DNA of 64,000 nt, taken from positions 558,001-622,000 of the forward strand of contig NZ_OY759725.1 of the NCBI RefSeq assembly GCF_963662755.1, given 5' to 3'. Shown piece by piece: positions 46,635 through 54,919 of the stretch (position 1 is the first letter of the stretch; each line of letters opens with the position of its first letter). Both the position numbers and the translations under genes were made by a program. The notes below the pieces were generated by a model. That model worked only from the letters and a program-made list of their open reading frames with translations. It was not told the DNA's origin and searched no databases. The stretch comes from an uncultured Sulfurimonas sp. Its GTDB lineage: Bacteria; Campylobacterota; Campylobacteria; Campylobacterales; Sulfurimonadaceae.

Positions 46635-48011
46635 TTATTCCAAGAGTGAAGAGATGCCGAAAAACTCCGGATATAAGGCAACTACGCCCAATATAACTAT
46701 CTGTATAATAATAAAAGGTATCACCCCTCTATATATGTGCATAGTTGTAACAGAACTTGGAGCTACACCTTTTAAGTAAAAGAGTGAAAAACCAAATGGT
46801 GGTGTTAAAAATGATGTTTGTAGATTCATCGCAATCAAAATTGCAAACCAAACAGGGTTGATTTCCAATACTTGTGAAATTGGAACTAAGATAGGAATAA
46901 TAATATATGAAATTTCAACAAAATCAATAAAAAACCCTAAAACCAATACAACAATCATAGTAAATATAATAAATGACATCTTGTCATCACCAGGTAAGTT
47001 AGTCATAAACTCTGCGATTATCTCTTCTCCACCAGTATATGAAAAAACCATAGAAAAAGCAGTAGCACCAATCAATATACCAAATACCATTGAAGTAATT
47101 TTTACAGATTCTAGTGCTGCTTCTTTAACCATTCCTAGTGAAAAAGTTCTATATAGTAAAGCTAATAATATTGCACCAACTGATCCAACAGCTGAAGATT
47201 CTGTAGGAGTTGCAATACCTGCAAAAATAGATCCAAGAACCAAGATAATAAGAGTTAAAGAAGGGATAATATCAATAAGAGCTTTTTGAACCTGCTTAGC
47301 TTTACTACCACGAGAAGCATCTGCTGGAATTGCAGGTGCTACATTTTTATTGAGATATGAAACTACTAATATATAAAGTATGTATGAACCAACAAGCGTA
47401 AGACCTGGCCCAACAGCTGCTTGAAATAAATCACCAACAGGAACTTGAAAAACATCCCCAAGAATAATAAGCACAATAGAAGGAGGAATAATTTGACCTA
47501 GTGTACCAGATGCACATATAGTTCCTGTAGCTAACTCTGTTTTGTATTTATACTTCATCATTACAGGAAGAGAAATAACTCCCATTGCAACTACAGAAGC
47601 ACCAACAACACCTGTAGATGCTGCTAAGAGTGAGCCTACTAAAACAGTAGAAATAGCTATACCACCTCTAATCTCTCCAAATAAAAATCCCATTGATTCT
47701 AAAAGTTTTTCTGCAAGACCTGTTTTTTGCAATATTATTCCCATAAAAATAAACATCGGAATAGCCATTAAAATAGTATTTTGCTGAATAGAGAAAATTC
47801 TATAAGGCATATAGTCAAACATTGCTACACCTTCGCTCAGTCCTTCGGCTAAACCAGCCATCATTCCTGCGTCAAAACCACCAACCATATATATTTCACT
47901 TATTCCAGCTACTAAACCAAAAAACACTGATACAGATGCAAAGGTAAATGCAACAGGAAATCCAAACAACAGCATAAAAAGTGCTGTAAAAAACATTAAA
48001 ATACCTATCAT
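46635..48011 (-). CDS. dctM: TRAP transporter large membrane subunit DctM
   Basis: 458 residues, about 12 hydrophobic segments, with DctM motifs (QQNTILMAIPMFIFMG near 77-92; ICASGTLGQIIPPS; LQTSFLTPPFGFSLFYLKG near the end). Carries the transport path for the solute delivered by DctP, driven by Na+. Starts inside the end of dctQ (4-base overlap). Confidence 0.95.
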   Translation of the reverse strand: MIGILMFFTALFMLLFGFPVAFTFASVSVFFGLVAGISEIYMVGGFDAGMMAGLAEGLSEGVAMFDYMPYRIFSIQQNTILMAIPMFIFMGIILQKTGLAEKLLESMGFLFGEIRGGIAISTVLVGSLLAASTGVVGASVVAMGVISLPVMMKYKYKTELATGTICASGTLGQIIPPSIVLIILGDVFQVPVGDLFQAAVGPGLTLVGSYILYILVVSYLNKNVAPAIPADASRGSKAKQVQKALIDIIPSLTLIILVLGSIFAGIATPTESSAVGSVGAILLALLYRTFSLGMVKEAALESVKITSMVFGILIGATAFSMVFSYTGGEEIIAEFMTNLPGDDKMSFIIFTMIVVLVLGFFIDFVEISYIIIPILVPISQVLEINPVWFAILIAMNLQTSFLTPPFGFSLFYLKGVAPSSVTTMHIYRGVIPFIIIQIVILGVVALYPEFFGISSLLE

Positions 48012-48535
48012 AGTTGAGGCCTTTTTTCATCAGTACCGTGCAAGCCGTTAAAAATGTTTAAATTTTTTATAAAAAATCCTATTGAAGTGATGATTAACAT
48101 TAAAAATGAAAGAGGAATCAATGATTTAACTATCCATCTATATTGCAGTCCGCCAGGATTACCACTTTGCTCCATGCTTATATAAGCTTCCGTAGCATTT
48201 TCTATAGAACTAAGTCCAACAAGCAATGAAATAGGTAAAATAGCCATAACAACTCCAAGCATATTTATAAGTGCTTTTTTTCTGTAAGAAAGCTTATCAT
48301 AAATAATGTCAACTCTAACATGACCATCTTCTTTAAGTGTAAAAGCTATACCTAATAATATAACAACAGAAAACAGATGCCATTCCATCTCTTGCATAGC
48401 TATACTATTTACTCTAAAAACATATCTTGTGATTACATCATAAAATACATTCATAATCATTAAAACCATGGCAACGCCGGTAATAAATCCCAAAATGTCT
48501 GCAAATTTATTAAATAAATTTTCAAGTTTTAACAA
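48008..48535 (-). CDS. dctQ: TRAP transporter small membrane subunit DctQ
   Basis: 175 residues with four transmembrane helices (about 12-35, 50-68, 88-110, 132-157) and the DctQ motif VFYDVITRYVFR. Partners DctM; between it and dctP lies a hairpin that probably lowers expression of the membrane subunits. Confidence 0.93.
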   Translation of the reverse strand: MLKLENLFNKFADILGFITGVAMVLMIMNVFYDVITRYVFRVNSIAMQEMEWHLFSVVILLGIAFTLKEDGHVRVDIIYDKLSYRKKALINMLGVVMAILPISLLVGLSSIENATEAYISMEQSGNPGGLQYRWIVKSLIPLSFLMLIITSIGFFIKNLNIFNGLHGTDEKRPQL

Positions 48536-48608
48536 ATTAATTTCCTTTTGATATTGTGATAAATATGATGAATATAAAAACTTATACTCAAGTAATTTAT
48601 CATTGTAT

Positions 48609-48636
48609 AAAACAATCCCTAAAAAGGGATTGTTTT
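48609..48636 (-). terminator. Attenuator-like hairpin between dctP and dctQ
   Basis: Perfect 12-bp arms AAAACAATCCCT (48609-48620) and AGGGATTGTTTT (48625-48636) with a 4-base loop, 3 bases after the dctP stop and followed by TTTTATA in the coding direction. Positioned so that dctP is made in excess over dctQM, as usual for binding-protein operons. Confidence 0.75.
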
Positions 48637-48638
48637 GT

Positions 48639-49718
48639 CTATTTTAGATTATCTTCTAAATAACGATAATCAGACATGATTGTCCACTCTCTAACTTTCT
48701 TTTGAAAAGCTGCTTGTGAATCTAAAATCTCTTTTAACTGAGCATTATTTTTACTCATCTCTGTTATAAGTTCTTTATTTGCTTTTTTCATTGCATCCAT
48801 AACTTCTTTTGGAAAAGTTTTGATTTGAACATTTGGATATTCAGTAGCAATTTTTGACCACGCTTCAGCACTCATTGCATAATTTTCAATATACATATCA
48901 TAAGCACTTACTCTCATTGCAGTTTGCAAAATAACTTGTAAATCTTTTGGAAGTTTATTGAACTTTTTCTTATTTACTAAGTATTGTAACTCTGTACTTG
49001 GCTCATGCCAACCTGTATAATAATATGGTGCTATTTTGTGAAAACCCATTTTAATATCCATTCCAGGTCCAACCCATTCAAGTGCATCTAGCGCACCTCT
49101 CTCAAGAGATGTATATAACTCACCTGGAGCTACATTAGTAACAGCAAGACCTAACTTAGCCATAACCTCACCTGCAAACCCAGGAATTCTCATCTTAAGA
49201 CCTTTTAAATCATCAAGAGATTTGATTTCTTTTCTAAACCATCCACCCATTTGATTTCCAGTATTTCCACCAGGATATGATAAAACTCTGTAAGGTTTAT
49301 ATGCTTTTTGCATAAGTTCCATTCCACCACCTTGATAGAACCAAGCATATTGTTCAGGTGCAGTCATTCCAAAAGGCATCGTTGTTAAAGGAAGTAAAGC
49401 TACATTTTTACCTCTCCAATAATACGAAGCAGTATGAGCCATATCATACTGACCACCTTTAACCATATCTAAAACACCAAATGCAGATTTATGCTTATTT
49501 GAAGCATCAATTCTAATAATTAATCTTCCATTTGACATCTCTTTAACCATTTTTGCCATCTTTTGTGGCGCATCAATAAACGGTGAAAGTGTCGGTCCCC
49601 ATGTTGTTGCCAAAGTCCATTTATAAACTCTTTCTTTTGCAAAAGAAACTGTACTAATCCCCGCTAGGAGAACAGAAGCTAATAGTAACTTCGTTGATTT
49701 TCGTTTTAAAATATTCAT
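48639..49718 (-). CDS. dctP: TRAP transporter solute-binding protein (DctP/TakP-like)
   Basis: 359 residues with a signal peptide (cleaved near SFAKE). Landmarks of the TakP/2-oxoacid subgroup are visible: TTWGPTLSPF near the mature start, NQMGGWFRKEI with the carboxylate-binding Arg region, LKGLKMRIPG, and ALEWVGPGMD. Likely ligand is a monocarboxylate or 2-oxoacid (pyruvate or similar); dicarboxylates cannot be excluded. First gene of dctP-(hairpin)-dctQ-dctM. Confidence 0.88.
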   Translation of the reverse strand: MNILKRKSTKLLLASVLLAGISTVSFAKERVYKWTLATTWGPTLSPFIDAPQKMAKMVKEMSNGRLIIRIDASNKHKSAFGVLDMVKGGQYDMAHTASYYWRGKNVALLPLTTMPFGMTAPEQYAWFYQGGGMELMQKAYKPYRVLSYPGGNTGNQMGGWFRKEIKSLDDLKGLKMRIPGFAGEVMAKLGLAVTNVAPGELYTSLERGALDALEWVGPGMDIKMGFHKIAPYYYTGWHEPSTELQYLVNKKKFNKLPKDLQVILQTAMRVSAYDMYIENYAMSAEAWSKIATEYPNVQIKTFPKEVMDAMKKANKELITEMSKNNAQLKEILDSQAAFQKKVREWTIMSDYRYLEDNLK

Positions 49719-49837
49719 CTTTATCCTTTTTTTAGTAATGTTTACATATATAATATGTATTTGTTACAAGTAGATTTTAACAGTCAAATCTTACAATACT
49801 ATAATAGCGCGAAAATAGCAATCTTTTTTAAGTACTC

Positions 49838-50494
49838 TCACGGTTTATCTATCATGTAACCCATACCACGAACATTTATTATTAAATCTTCTTGTAAGAT
49901 TTTTTTCAATCTATTGATTTCTGCCCTAATAGTAGCATTATCGATAATTTGCTCATCCCAAACATAGATTCTAAACTGCTCAAAATCAACGACCATACCT
50001 CTATTTCTTGCTAATAAATCAATTATTTGAGACTGTTTTTTTGTAAGTATTTGTGGTTCATTGTTAAACAAAAGAATACTATGTTCTTGATCATAACTAT
50101 AATTTTTAGAGATTCTAAGATGTACGCTTGGTCTCTCTTTTTCTATTTTAACTCTATCTATTCTAAGAGCTAACTCTTTTAAGTGAAATGGTTTTTTTAA
50201 ATAATCATTACACCCTAAATTGTAAGCACGAGAAATATCCTCTATATCTACTAATGCACTTATATATATAGCACTTACGTGTATTTTCAACTGGTGCAAC
50301 TCTTCTAAAAAAGTCAAACCATCTATACCTGGCACATTTATATCTAAAATAAGTAAGTCAAAAGAGCTTTTTTTTATGGCTTCAAATGCTTCGTTACCAT
50401 CAATAAAAGACTCCACCATATGCCCATCTGATTCTAAATACTCACATATTGACTCATTTAACATAAGTTCATCTTCTAGTAATAAAATTTTCAT
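49838..50494 (-). CDS. OmpR-type response regulator next to the TRAP genes
   Basis: 218 residues: receiver domain (E7, D8; D51 in ILDINVPGIDG; Lys in YLKKPFHL) and a winged-helix DNA-binding domain ending INVRGMGYMIDKP. Shares a base with the kinase gene upstream and lies 119 bases before dctP. Together they resemble the regulator pairs that control TRAP operons in Campylobacterota. Confidence 0.92.
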   Translation of the reverse strand: MKILLLEDELMLNESICEYLESDGHMVESFIDGNEAFEAIKKSSFDLLILDINVPGIDGLTFLEELHQLKIHVSAIYISALVDIEDISRAYNLGCNDYLKKPFHLKELALRIDRVKIEKERPSVHLRISKNYSYDQEHSILLFNNEPQILTKKQSQIIDLLARNRGMVVDFEQFRIYVWDEQIIDNATIRAEINRLKKILQEDLIINVRGMGYMIDKP

Positions 50495-51711
50495 TAATCA
50501 CCCATCAATTTAAATCTATATTTAAATACAGTCTCATTTTCATCTGATGAAACAGATATTTTTACATCTTCTTCCTCACAGATGCTCCTAACAAGACACA
50601 AACCAATTCCAAAACCATCAATTTTTTCTTCTTCTCTATAATACTCTTTAAAAACTCTTTGCGTATCTTTTATAATCTTTGCTTTTGAAGCCATAGAAAA
50701 CTCTATATATGCACCAATTTGGACAAGAGTAACACTCACAATTTCATTTGGAAGTGTATACTTTATGGCATTTGTAATCGTGTTGTCTATTATTCTTTGA
50801 AGTTTTGTCTCATTAAAATATATATACATCTCACTCAATTCAAGTCTATTGTTAAAACTTACTTTTGACTGCTGAGCCACTTCTGTAAAGAAATCAACTC
50901 TACTATTTATATAGTTTGCAAAATTTATAGCTCTTTTAGGATATTCAACTTGATCTTTTTTAACTAAATAACTAAGATCATCATAGATGCTAAAGATATT
51001 TTTCACAGCAACCTCTATCTTTGAGAGTTGTCTATCTCTTGGATTTTTCATCAAATATAATTCGATAGACATAAGTATAACGCTCAATGGAGTGTTTGTC
51101 TCATGCACTGTATATCTCAAAAATTCTTTTTGAGAGTTTAATAAATCTTGTGAAAATTTTTTCTCTTTTTCTAAATTTTCATTTATGAGTTGCAATTTAG
51201 TAGTTTTTTTTCTAACTCTCTCTTCTAAACCTTGATTTAACTCTTGAAGAGAATTTTGTTGCATCTTTATCTTTGCAACCATTTCATTTGCATATCCAAC
51301 CATTATTTTAAAATCTTTAAAAAACATATTTTCAGGATTCATAACTTCATCATTATGTGCACTTTGCTCAAAAAAATCTAAAAATTTCTGAGTATCTCTA
51401 TGTAGTAGTTTATTAAAAAGATTGTGAAGACCTAAAAAAACAGCAAAAAGAATAAAAGCCAAAGTGACTACAGCCAAAGTTGTTTTTATGAGAAGAAATT
51501 TTAACTTTTCTTGTTTTTGCTCAAAAACTTCAACTTTTGAAACTGGTTCACTACTTATTATGTATATTTGTTCTAAAGCTCTCTCATAATCTTCATACAT
51601 CTCCTCAACTAAGAGACCTACAAAAATCATAGTAAACAAAAATATAACGCTAACAGTAATAATATCAGCTTGTTTTATGGTTATGTTTTTAAAGTAAGAG
51701 CTAAGTTTCAT
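50494..51711 (-). CDS. Sensor histidine kinase next to the TRAP genes
   Basis: 405 residues: helix at about 17-35, short periplasmic loop (about 36-70), helix at about 73-97, coiled-coil linker (about 150-190), then a dimerisation domain whose H box reads YTVHETNTPLSV (H203), a variant of the common HELRTPL, and an ATPase domain with NTITNAIKYT and FGIGLCLVRSI. The tiny periplasmic loop suggests it does not bind solute directly and may instead contact the membrane or DctP. First gene of the pair. Confidence 0.9.
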   Translation of the reverse strand: MKLSSYFKNITIKQADIITVSVIFLFTMIFVGLLVEEMYEDYERALEQIYIISSEPVSKVEVFEQKQEKLKFLLIKTTLAVVTLAFILFAVFLGLHNLFNKLLHRDTQKFLDFFEQSAHNDEVMNPENMFFKDFKIMVGYANEMVAKIKMQQNSLQELNQGLEERVRKKTTKLQLINENLEKEKKFSQDLLNSQKEFLRYTVHETNTPLSVILMSIELYLMKNPRDRQLSKIEVAVKNIFSIYDDLSYLVKKDQVEYPKRAINFANYINSRVDFFTEVAQQSKVSFNNRLELSEMYIYFNETKLQRIIDNTITNAIKYTLPNEIVSVTLVQIGAYIEFSMASKAKIIKDTQRVFKEYYREEEKIDGFGIGLCLVRSICEEEDVKISVSSDENETVFKYRFKLMGD

Positions 51712-51824
51712 AGCCTAGATTATACAATAATTAAAGTCATACGATAAACTAAAATGATATTTTTGTAATACTCTAAGAATAATTCATTATAATTTCAAAA
51801 ATACATATTTAACAAAGGATTCAA

Positions 51825-52328
51825 ATGTTTGGAAGACCCCAACTAAAAAACTACGACTTAAGTGCTGAAGAATTAAGCAAATTACAATGGGCAAAAGTAT
51901 CAACAAGCAAAGGTATTATCTGGATAAAACTATTTCCAGAAGAAGCTCCAAATACAGTTGCAAACTTTGCACACCTAGCAAATACAAGTTTTTATGATAA
52001 CCTTAATTTTCACCGTGTAATCCCTGGTTTTATGGCTCAAGGTGGTTGTCCAACTGGAACTGGAACTGGCGGACCTGACTGGGCTATCCCATGTGAAACA
52101 AACACAAATACTTCTCGCCACACAAGAGGAACTCTTTCAATGGCTCATGCTGGACCAAACACAGGTGGAAGCCAATTTTTCATCACTTTTGTAGCTACTC
52201 CGCATCTAGATGGTGTTCACACAGTTTTTGGTGCAATAGAAGAAGACGATGCAGATAGCTTCGCTGTTCTTGATAGCATCCAAGGTCAAGATGCCATCAA
52301 CTCAATAGAAGTTGTAGAGTCTAAATAA
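51825..52328 (+). CDS. Cyclophilin-type peptidyl-prolyl cis-trans isomerase
   Basis: 167 residues, no signal peptide, so cytoplasmic (PpiB-like). FHRVIPGFMAQGG and GSQFFITF carry the catalytic Arg and the Phe/Gln residues of cyclophilins. Single gene, AAAGGA upstream, bordered downstream by the REP-like region. Confidence 0.95.
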   Translation: MFGRPQLKNYDLSAEELSKLQWAKVSTSKGIIWIKLFPEEAPNTVANFAHLANTSFYDNLNFHRVIPGFMAQGGCPTGTGTGGPDWAIPCETNTNTSRHTRGTLSMAHAGPNTGGSQFFITFVATPHLDGVHTVFGAIEEDDADSFAVLDSIQGQDAINSIEVVESK

Positions 52329-52401
52329 TCCTCTCTCTAGTTGGAACTCTTCCTCAGAAGAGATTGTGAAAGAACTAGGAAGTGAGGCTTCAGCCCCTCT
52401 A

Positions 52402-52425
52402 GTTCCACCTCTCCTGAGGTGGAAC
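52402..52425. repeat. REP-like palindrome
   Basis: GTTCCACCTC-TCCT-GAGGTGGAAC, a perfect 10-bp stem between the cyclophilin and transposase genes. The same core recurs at 53121-53144 and 54769-54792. Confidence 0.8.
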
Positions 52426-52458
52426 TCTTCCTGAGGTGTAACTATCTCTCTTTTAAAA

Positions 52459-52992
52459 TCACCAAAACCTACAAACCTCAATCAACCCACAACTACCTTC
52501 ATAATCTCTAGCACTACTATATCGCCAATGGACACCATCATCAACATATCCTCTTTTTACAGGATTTTCATGTATATATTTTATTTTACTAATCATCATC
52601 TCATCCGTTTGCAATAACTTAGGTTGATAACCCTCCTCCCAAACTTGATAGTTTTTATCTCTGTGATGCATCTTTTTATAAAATGCCAATTGCTCCAAGA
52701 TACTTTTAACATTTTCTTTTTTTAGTAACTCTAGAATTTTTTTAGCGCTAAATTGTTTAAACGACTCCATAGTTTTAGCCAAATCATCACTTTGGACTAC
52801 TAGATGCAAGTGGTTTTCAAGCACAACGTAAGCGTAAACTTTAAGATTGTCTTTTTCTTTTAAAAACTCTAAGCAATCAAGAATTATCTGAACACTTTCT
52901 TTGCGTGTAAATATAGGTATCCAATGCAAAACAGTACAGGTTACAAAGTGCGGATGTGTCGGTTCATATATTTTATATCTACTTCTACCCAT
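52459..52992 (-). CDS. REP-associated tyrosine transposase (RAYT, Y1/IS200-like)
   Basis: 177 residues. The HUH motif is NHLHLVV (within YVVLENHLHLVVQ), and the C-terminal part GYQPKLLQTDEMM ... KYIHENPVKRGYV carries the catalytic Tyr region typical of RAYT proteins (IS200/IS605 superfamily). N-terminus RYKIYEPTHPHFVTCTV fits the family. RAYTs are single-copy domesticated transposases that act on REP palindromes; here TTCCACC-type palindromes flank the gene on both sides. Confidence 0.88.
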   Translation of the reverse strand: MGRSRYKIYEPTHPHFVTCTVLHWIPIFTRKESVQIILDCLEFLKEKDNLKVYAYVVLENHLHLVVQSDDLAKTMESFKQFSAKKILELLKKENVKSILEQLAFYKKMHHRDKNYQVWEEGYQPKLLQTDEMMISKIKYIHENPVKRGYVDDGVHWRYSSARDYEGSCGLIEVCRFW

Positions 52993-53114
52993 TACAGCCT
53001 CTTTTTATTTTGATTGTAGTGGGAATTTTTTTGTTTAGTTGGTTTTATGACAAATTGTCATGTTTTTTTGTAAATCTGTCCTCAATCAGTTAATCTAGTT
53101 CCACCTCTTAAAAC

Positions 53115-53212
53115 CATCTAGTTCCACCGCTCCCGAGGTGGAACTTTTCTCTCCTGAGGTGTGATGTGTTACTTACTGTATATGCATTCCACCTTGGGAA
53201 AGGTGGAACGAG
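53115..53212. repeat. 98-bp composite REP pair (BIME-like), copy 1
   Basis: Two palindromes, GTTCCACC...GGTGGAAC (53121-53144) and TTCCACCTT-GGGA-AAGGTGGAA (53187-53208), joined by a fixed spacer. The whole 98 bases recur at 54763-54860 with four differences. A further half unit (CTAGTTCCACCTC) precedes it near 53094. Confidence 0.88.
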
Positions 53213-53245
53213 GAAACTTTTTTTATTTTTTCTAAACATCATACC

Positions 53246-54442
53246 TTATAAATTATCAACAATATTTAAAGTAAATGTAGTAGAACTTGTTCCACCATCA
53301 GTATTTGTAACTTTGATTGTAATACTATGACTTTCATTAGTATTTGAATCTAAATTCTTATCATAAGTCATAACACCTGTAGAAGCATTAATGGTCAATC
53401 CAGCAACTCCAGTAGTTATACTATAAACTGCACCTGCATTAACACCAGAAACAGTTGGAGCTGGTAAATCAGTAGCTAAACCACCACCATTATCATTAAC
53501 AGTTTGGTCAGCTAATGAGATTGTAGGAGTTGATATAGCAGGAGTATTATCTCTATCAATAGCAGCTTGAGTTTTTGTTACTCCGGCAGTAGTTTGAAGT
53601 TGCATATTGTCGTTTAAGACTGCATTTTCAAATCTGTGTAGCTCTGATAGATGAGATTTTATATTTGTTGGAGCTTTGTATGTAGATATATCAAATATAT
53701 CATCAAATGCAATTGCAAAACCTGCTTTTACATTGTATGTATCATTCGAAATATTGTCATTAAACTCTACAAATACATAACTGTATTGTGCTTTGTAGTT
53801 GTTTACGATATTGTCTTTTTCATATTGATATGAATATGCTAATTTTGCATTATCCATAGGATAGTAATCTATTCCCGCACCAAATGAATTTTCATTATCA
53901 CTATATTCGTGAAACACTCTACCTGCATTTGCAGTTGTATCTATTGTACCCAAACCACTTTCCCATCTTTTTGCCATTTCAACATAAGCTAAAGATGTTT
54001 TTTCATCTAGCATTTGATAATCTCCAAACAGTGTTCCGTTTAAGTTTGTATGACTACCTCCGATTTCAATGTAAAAATCATCTTGAATCATATAACCTGT
54101 TGCTAATGCACTTGAATATTGATTTACTCTTGCAGATGTATTAGATGGAGAATAAATTTTTTGATTTAAATAGTTTAATCCAAATTTGAAATACAAATTT
54201 TCATCAAGTGGATTCACTTTCAAAACTGCACCAGTTTTGATAAAATCAGAAGTTCCCTCAACTTTAAACTTGAAGTCTTCACTATCAAGCATAAGACCAG
54301 CTCCATTAGTATTATCACTATTTGGAGCAACTTTAGCACCTACACCATAAACATTTATGGTTGTGTCTCTATTTTCAGAAGCATTTGCTCCAACTACTAA
54401 ACCTAAACTGACTAATCCAGTTATAAGTAACTTTTTTTTCAT
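53246..54442 (-). CDS. Outer-membrane beta-barrel protein with C-terminal cadherin-like domain
   Basis: 398 residues. Signal peptide (MKKKLLITGLVSLGLVVGANA), then about 240 residues of alternating beta strands with glycine and aromatic residues resembling a Campylobacterota outer-membrane barrel (FKVEGTSDFIKTGAVLKVN; FGAGIDYYPMDNAKLAYSYQYE). The last roughly 100 residues (about 300-398) form a cadherin/He-PIG-like repeat (AGAVYSITTGVAGLTINASTG, then TFTLNIVDNL). A surface barrel with an adhesive domain is a reasonable guess; I do not recognise the family. It lies inside the REP-rich island and a G8 tract stands 35 bases before its ATG. Confidence 0.75.
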   Translation of the reverse strand: MKKKLLITGLVSLGLVVGANASENRDTTINVYGVGAKVAPNSDNTNGAGLMLDSEDFKFKVEGTSDFIKTGAVLKVNPLDENLYFKFGLNYLNQKIYSPSNTSARVNQYSSALATGYMIQDDFYIEIGGSHTNLNGTLFGDYQMLDEKTSLAYVEMAKRWESGLGTIDTTANAGRVFHEYSDNENSFGAGIDYYPMDNAKLAYSYQYEKDNIVNNYKAQYSYVFVEFNDNISNDTYNVKAGFAIAFDDIFDISTYKAPTNIKSHLSELHRFENAVLNDNMQLQTTAGVTKTQAAIDRDNTPAISTPTISLADQTVNDNGGGLATDLPAPTVSGVNAGAVYSITTGVAGLTINASTGVMTYDKNLDSNTNESHSITIKVTNTDGGTSSTTFTLNIVDNL

Positions 54443-54477
54443 TTATATCTCTTATTATGATTTTATGTTTAATTTTA

Positions 54478-54485
54478 CCCCCCCC
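54478..54485 (-). promoter_or_regulatory. G8 homopolymer upstream of the barrel/cadherin gene
   Basis: Eight C on the plus strand (G8 in the gene's direction), 35 bases before the ATG at 54442, in an otherwise A/T-rich region. Long G tracts in Campylobacter and Helicobacter drive phase variation; this one lies in the leader or promoter, so slippage would change expression rather than frame. Confidence 0.5.
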
Positions 54486-54522
54486 TTATTAGTTAATACT
54501 TAAAAGTATTATATTTTAGTTT

Positions 54523-54591
54523 TTTCTAGTTTAAATGTTCTTTTGTTCTACTTTTGCTGTATGCATTTTACCTTGGGAAAGGTGGAACGAG
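54523..54591. repeat. 69-bp direct repeat, first copy
   Basis: Identical by eye to 54648-54716, 125 bases away. Contains TTTTACCTT-GGGA-AAGGTGGAA, a REP stem with wobble pairs, and a spacer TTCTTTTGTTCTACTTTTGC. Confidence 0.85.
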
Positions 54592-54647
54592 GAAGGAAAC
54601 CTCTCAAAACCATCTAGTTCCACCTCTTAAAACCATCTAGTTCCACC

Positions 54648-54716
54648 TTTCTAGTTTAAATGTTCTTTTGTTCTACTTTTGCTGTATGCATTTTACCTTG
54701 GGAAAGGTGGAACGAG
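54648..54716. repeat. 69-bp direct repeat, second copy
   Basis: Second copy of the unit at 54523-54591; the shift of 125 bases also duplicates the CATCTAGTTCCACC element between them, suggesting a tandem duplication. Confidence 0.85.
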
Positions 54717-54724
54717 AGAGAGCA

Positions 54725-54746
54725 TTCCATCTCGGGAGAGATGGAA
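54725..54746. repeat. Variant REP stem with compensatory changes
   Basis: TTCCATCTC-GGGA-GAGATGGAA keeps the loop and flanks (GCA before, CGAG after) of the TTCCACCTT units, but two stem positions changed on both arms so that pairing is kept. Confidence 0.8.
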
Positions 54747-54762
54747 CGAGGGAGAACGCCAC

Positions 54763-54860
54763 CATCTAGTTCCACCTCTCCCGAGGTGGAACTTTTCTCT
54801 ACTGAGGCGTGATGTGTTACTTACTGTATATGCATTCCACCTTGGGAAAGGTAGAACGAG
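54763..54860. repeat. 98-bp composite REP pair (BIME-like), copy 2
   Basis: Same structure as 53115-53212 with four substitutions; palindromes at 54769-54792 and about 54835-54856. Together the two copies bracket the barrel/cadherin gene. Confidence 0.88.
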
Positions 54861-54894
54861 ATTGCTTGGAAAATATGGAACGAGAATTTTTTGC

Positions 54895-54900
54895 TATACT
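54895..54900 (+). promoter_or_regulatory. Putative queH -10 element
   Basis: TATACT, 20 bases before the ATG at 54920, implying a very short leader; AAAAGG (54907-54912) is the ribosome site 7 bases before the start. Confidence 0.45.
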
Positions 54901-54919
54901 TTCACAAAAAGGTTAGTAG

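Larger units (their letters stand above)
54486..54919. other. Gene-free REP array upstream of queH
   Basis: About 430 bases built largely from REP-like units: a 69-bp direct repeat (54523-54591 and 54648-54716), two CATCTAGTTCCACC half units in tandem (54606-54650), a variant palindrome (54725-54746), the second 98-bp composite (54763-54860) and a decayed unit near 54866-54884. A TATACT box (54895-54900) at the end probably starts queH transcription. Confidence 0.8.

Noticed and set aside
53093..54860. CRISPR-like short repeats
   Set aside because: Unit spacing is irregular, orientation varies and no cas genes are present; the pattern fits REP/BIME elements.
54870..54896. Sigma-54 promoter (TGGAACG...TTGCT) before queH
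   Set aside because: The GG-to-GC spacing is 14 instead of 10 bases, so it cannot be a sigma-54 site.
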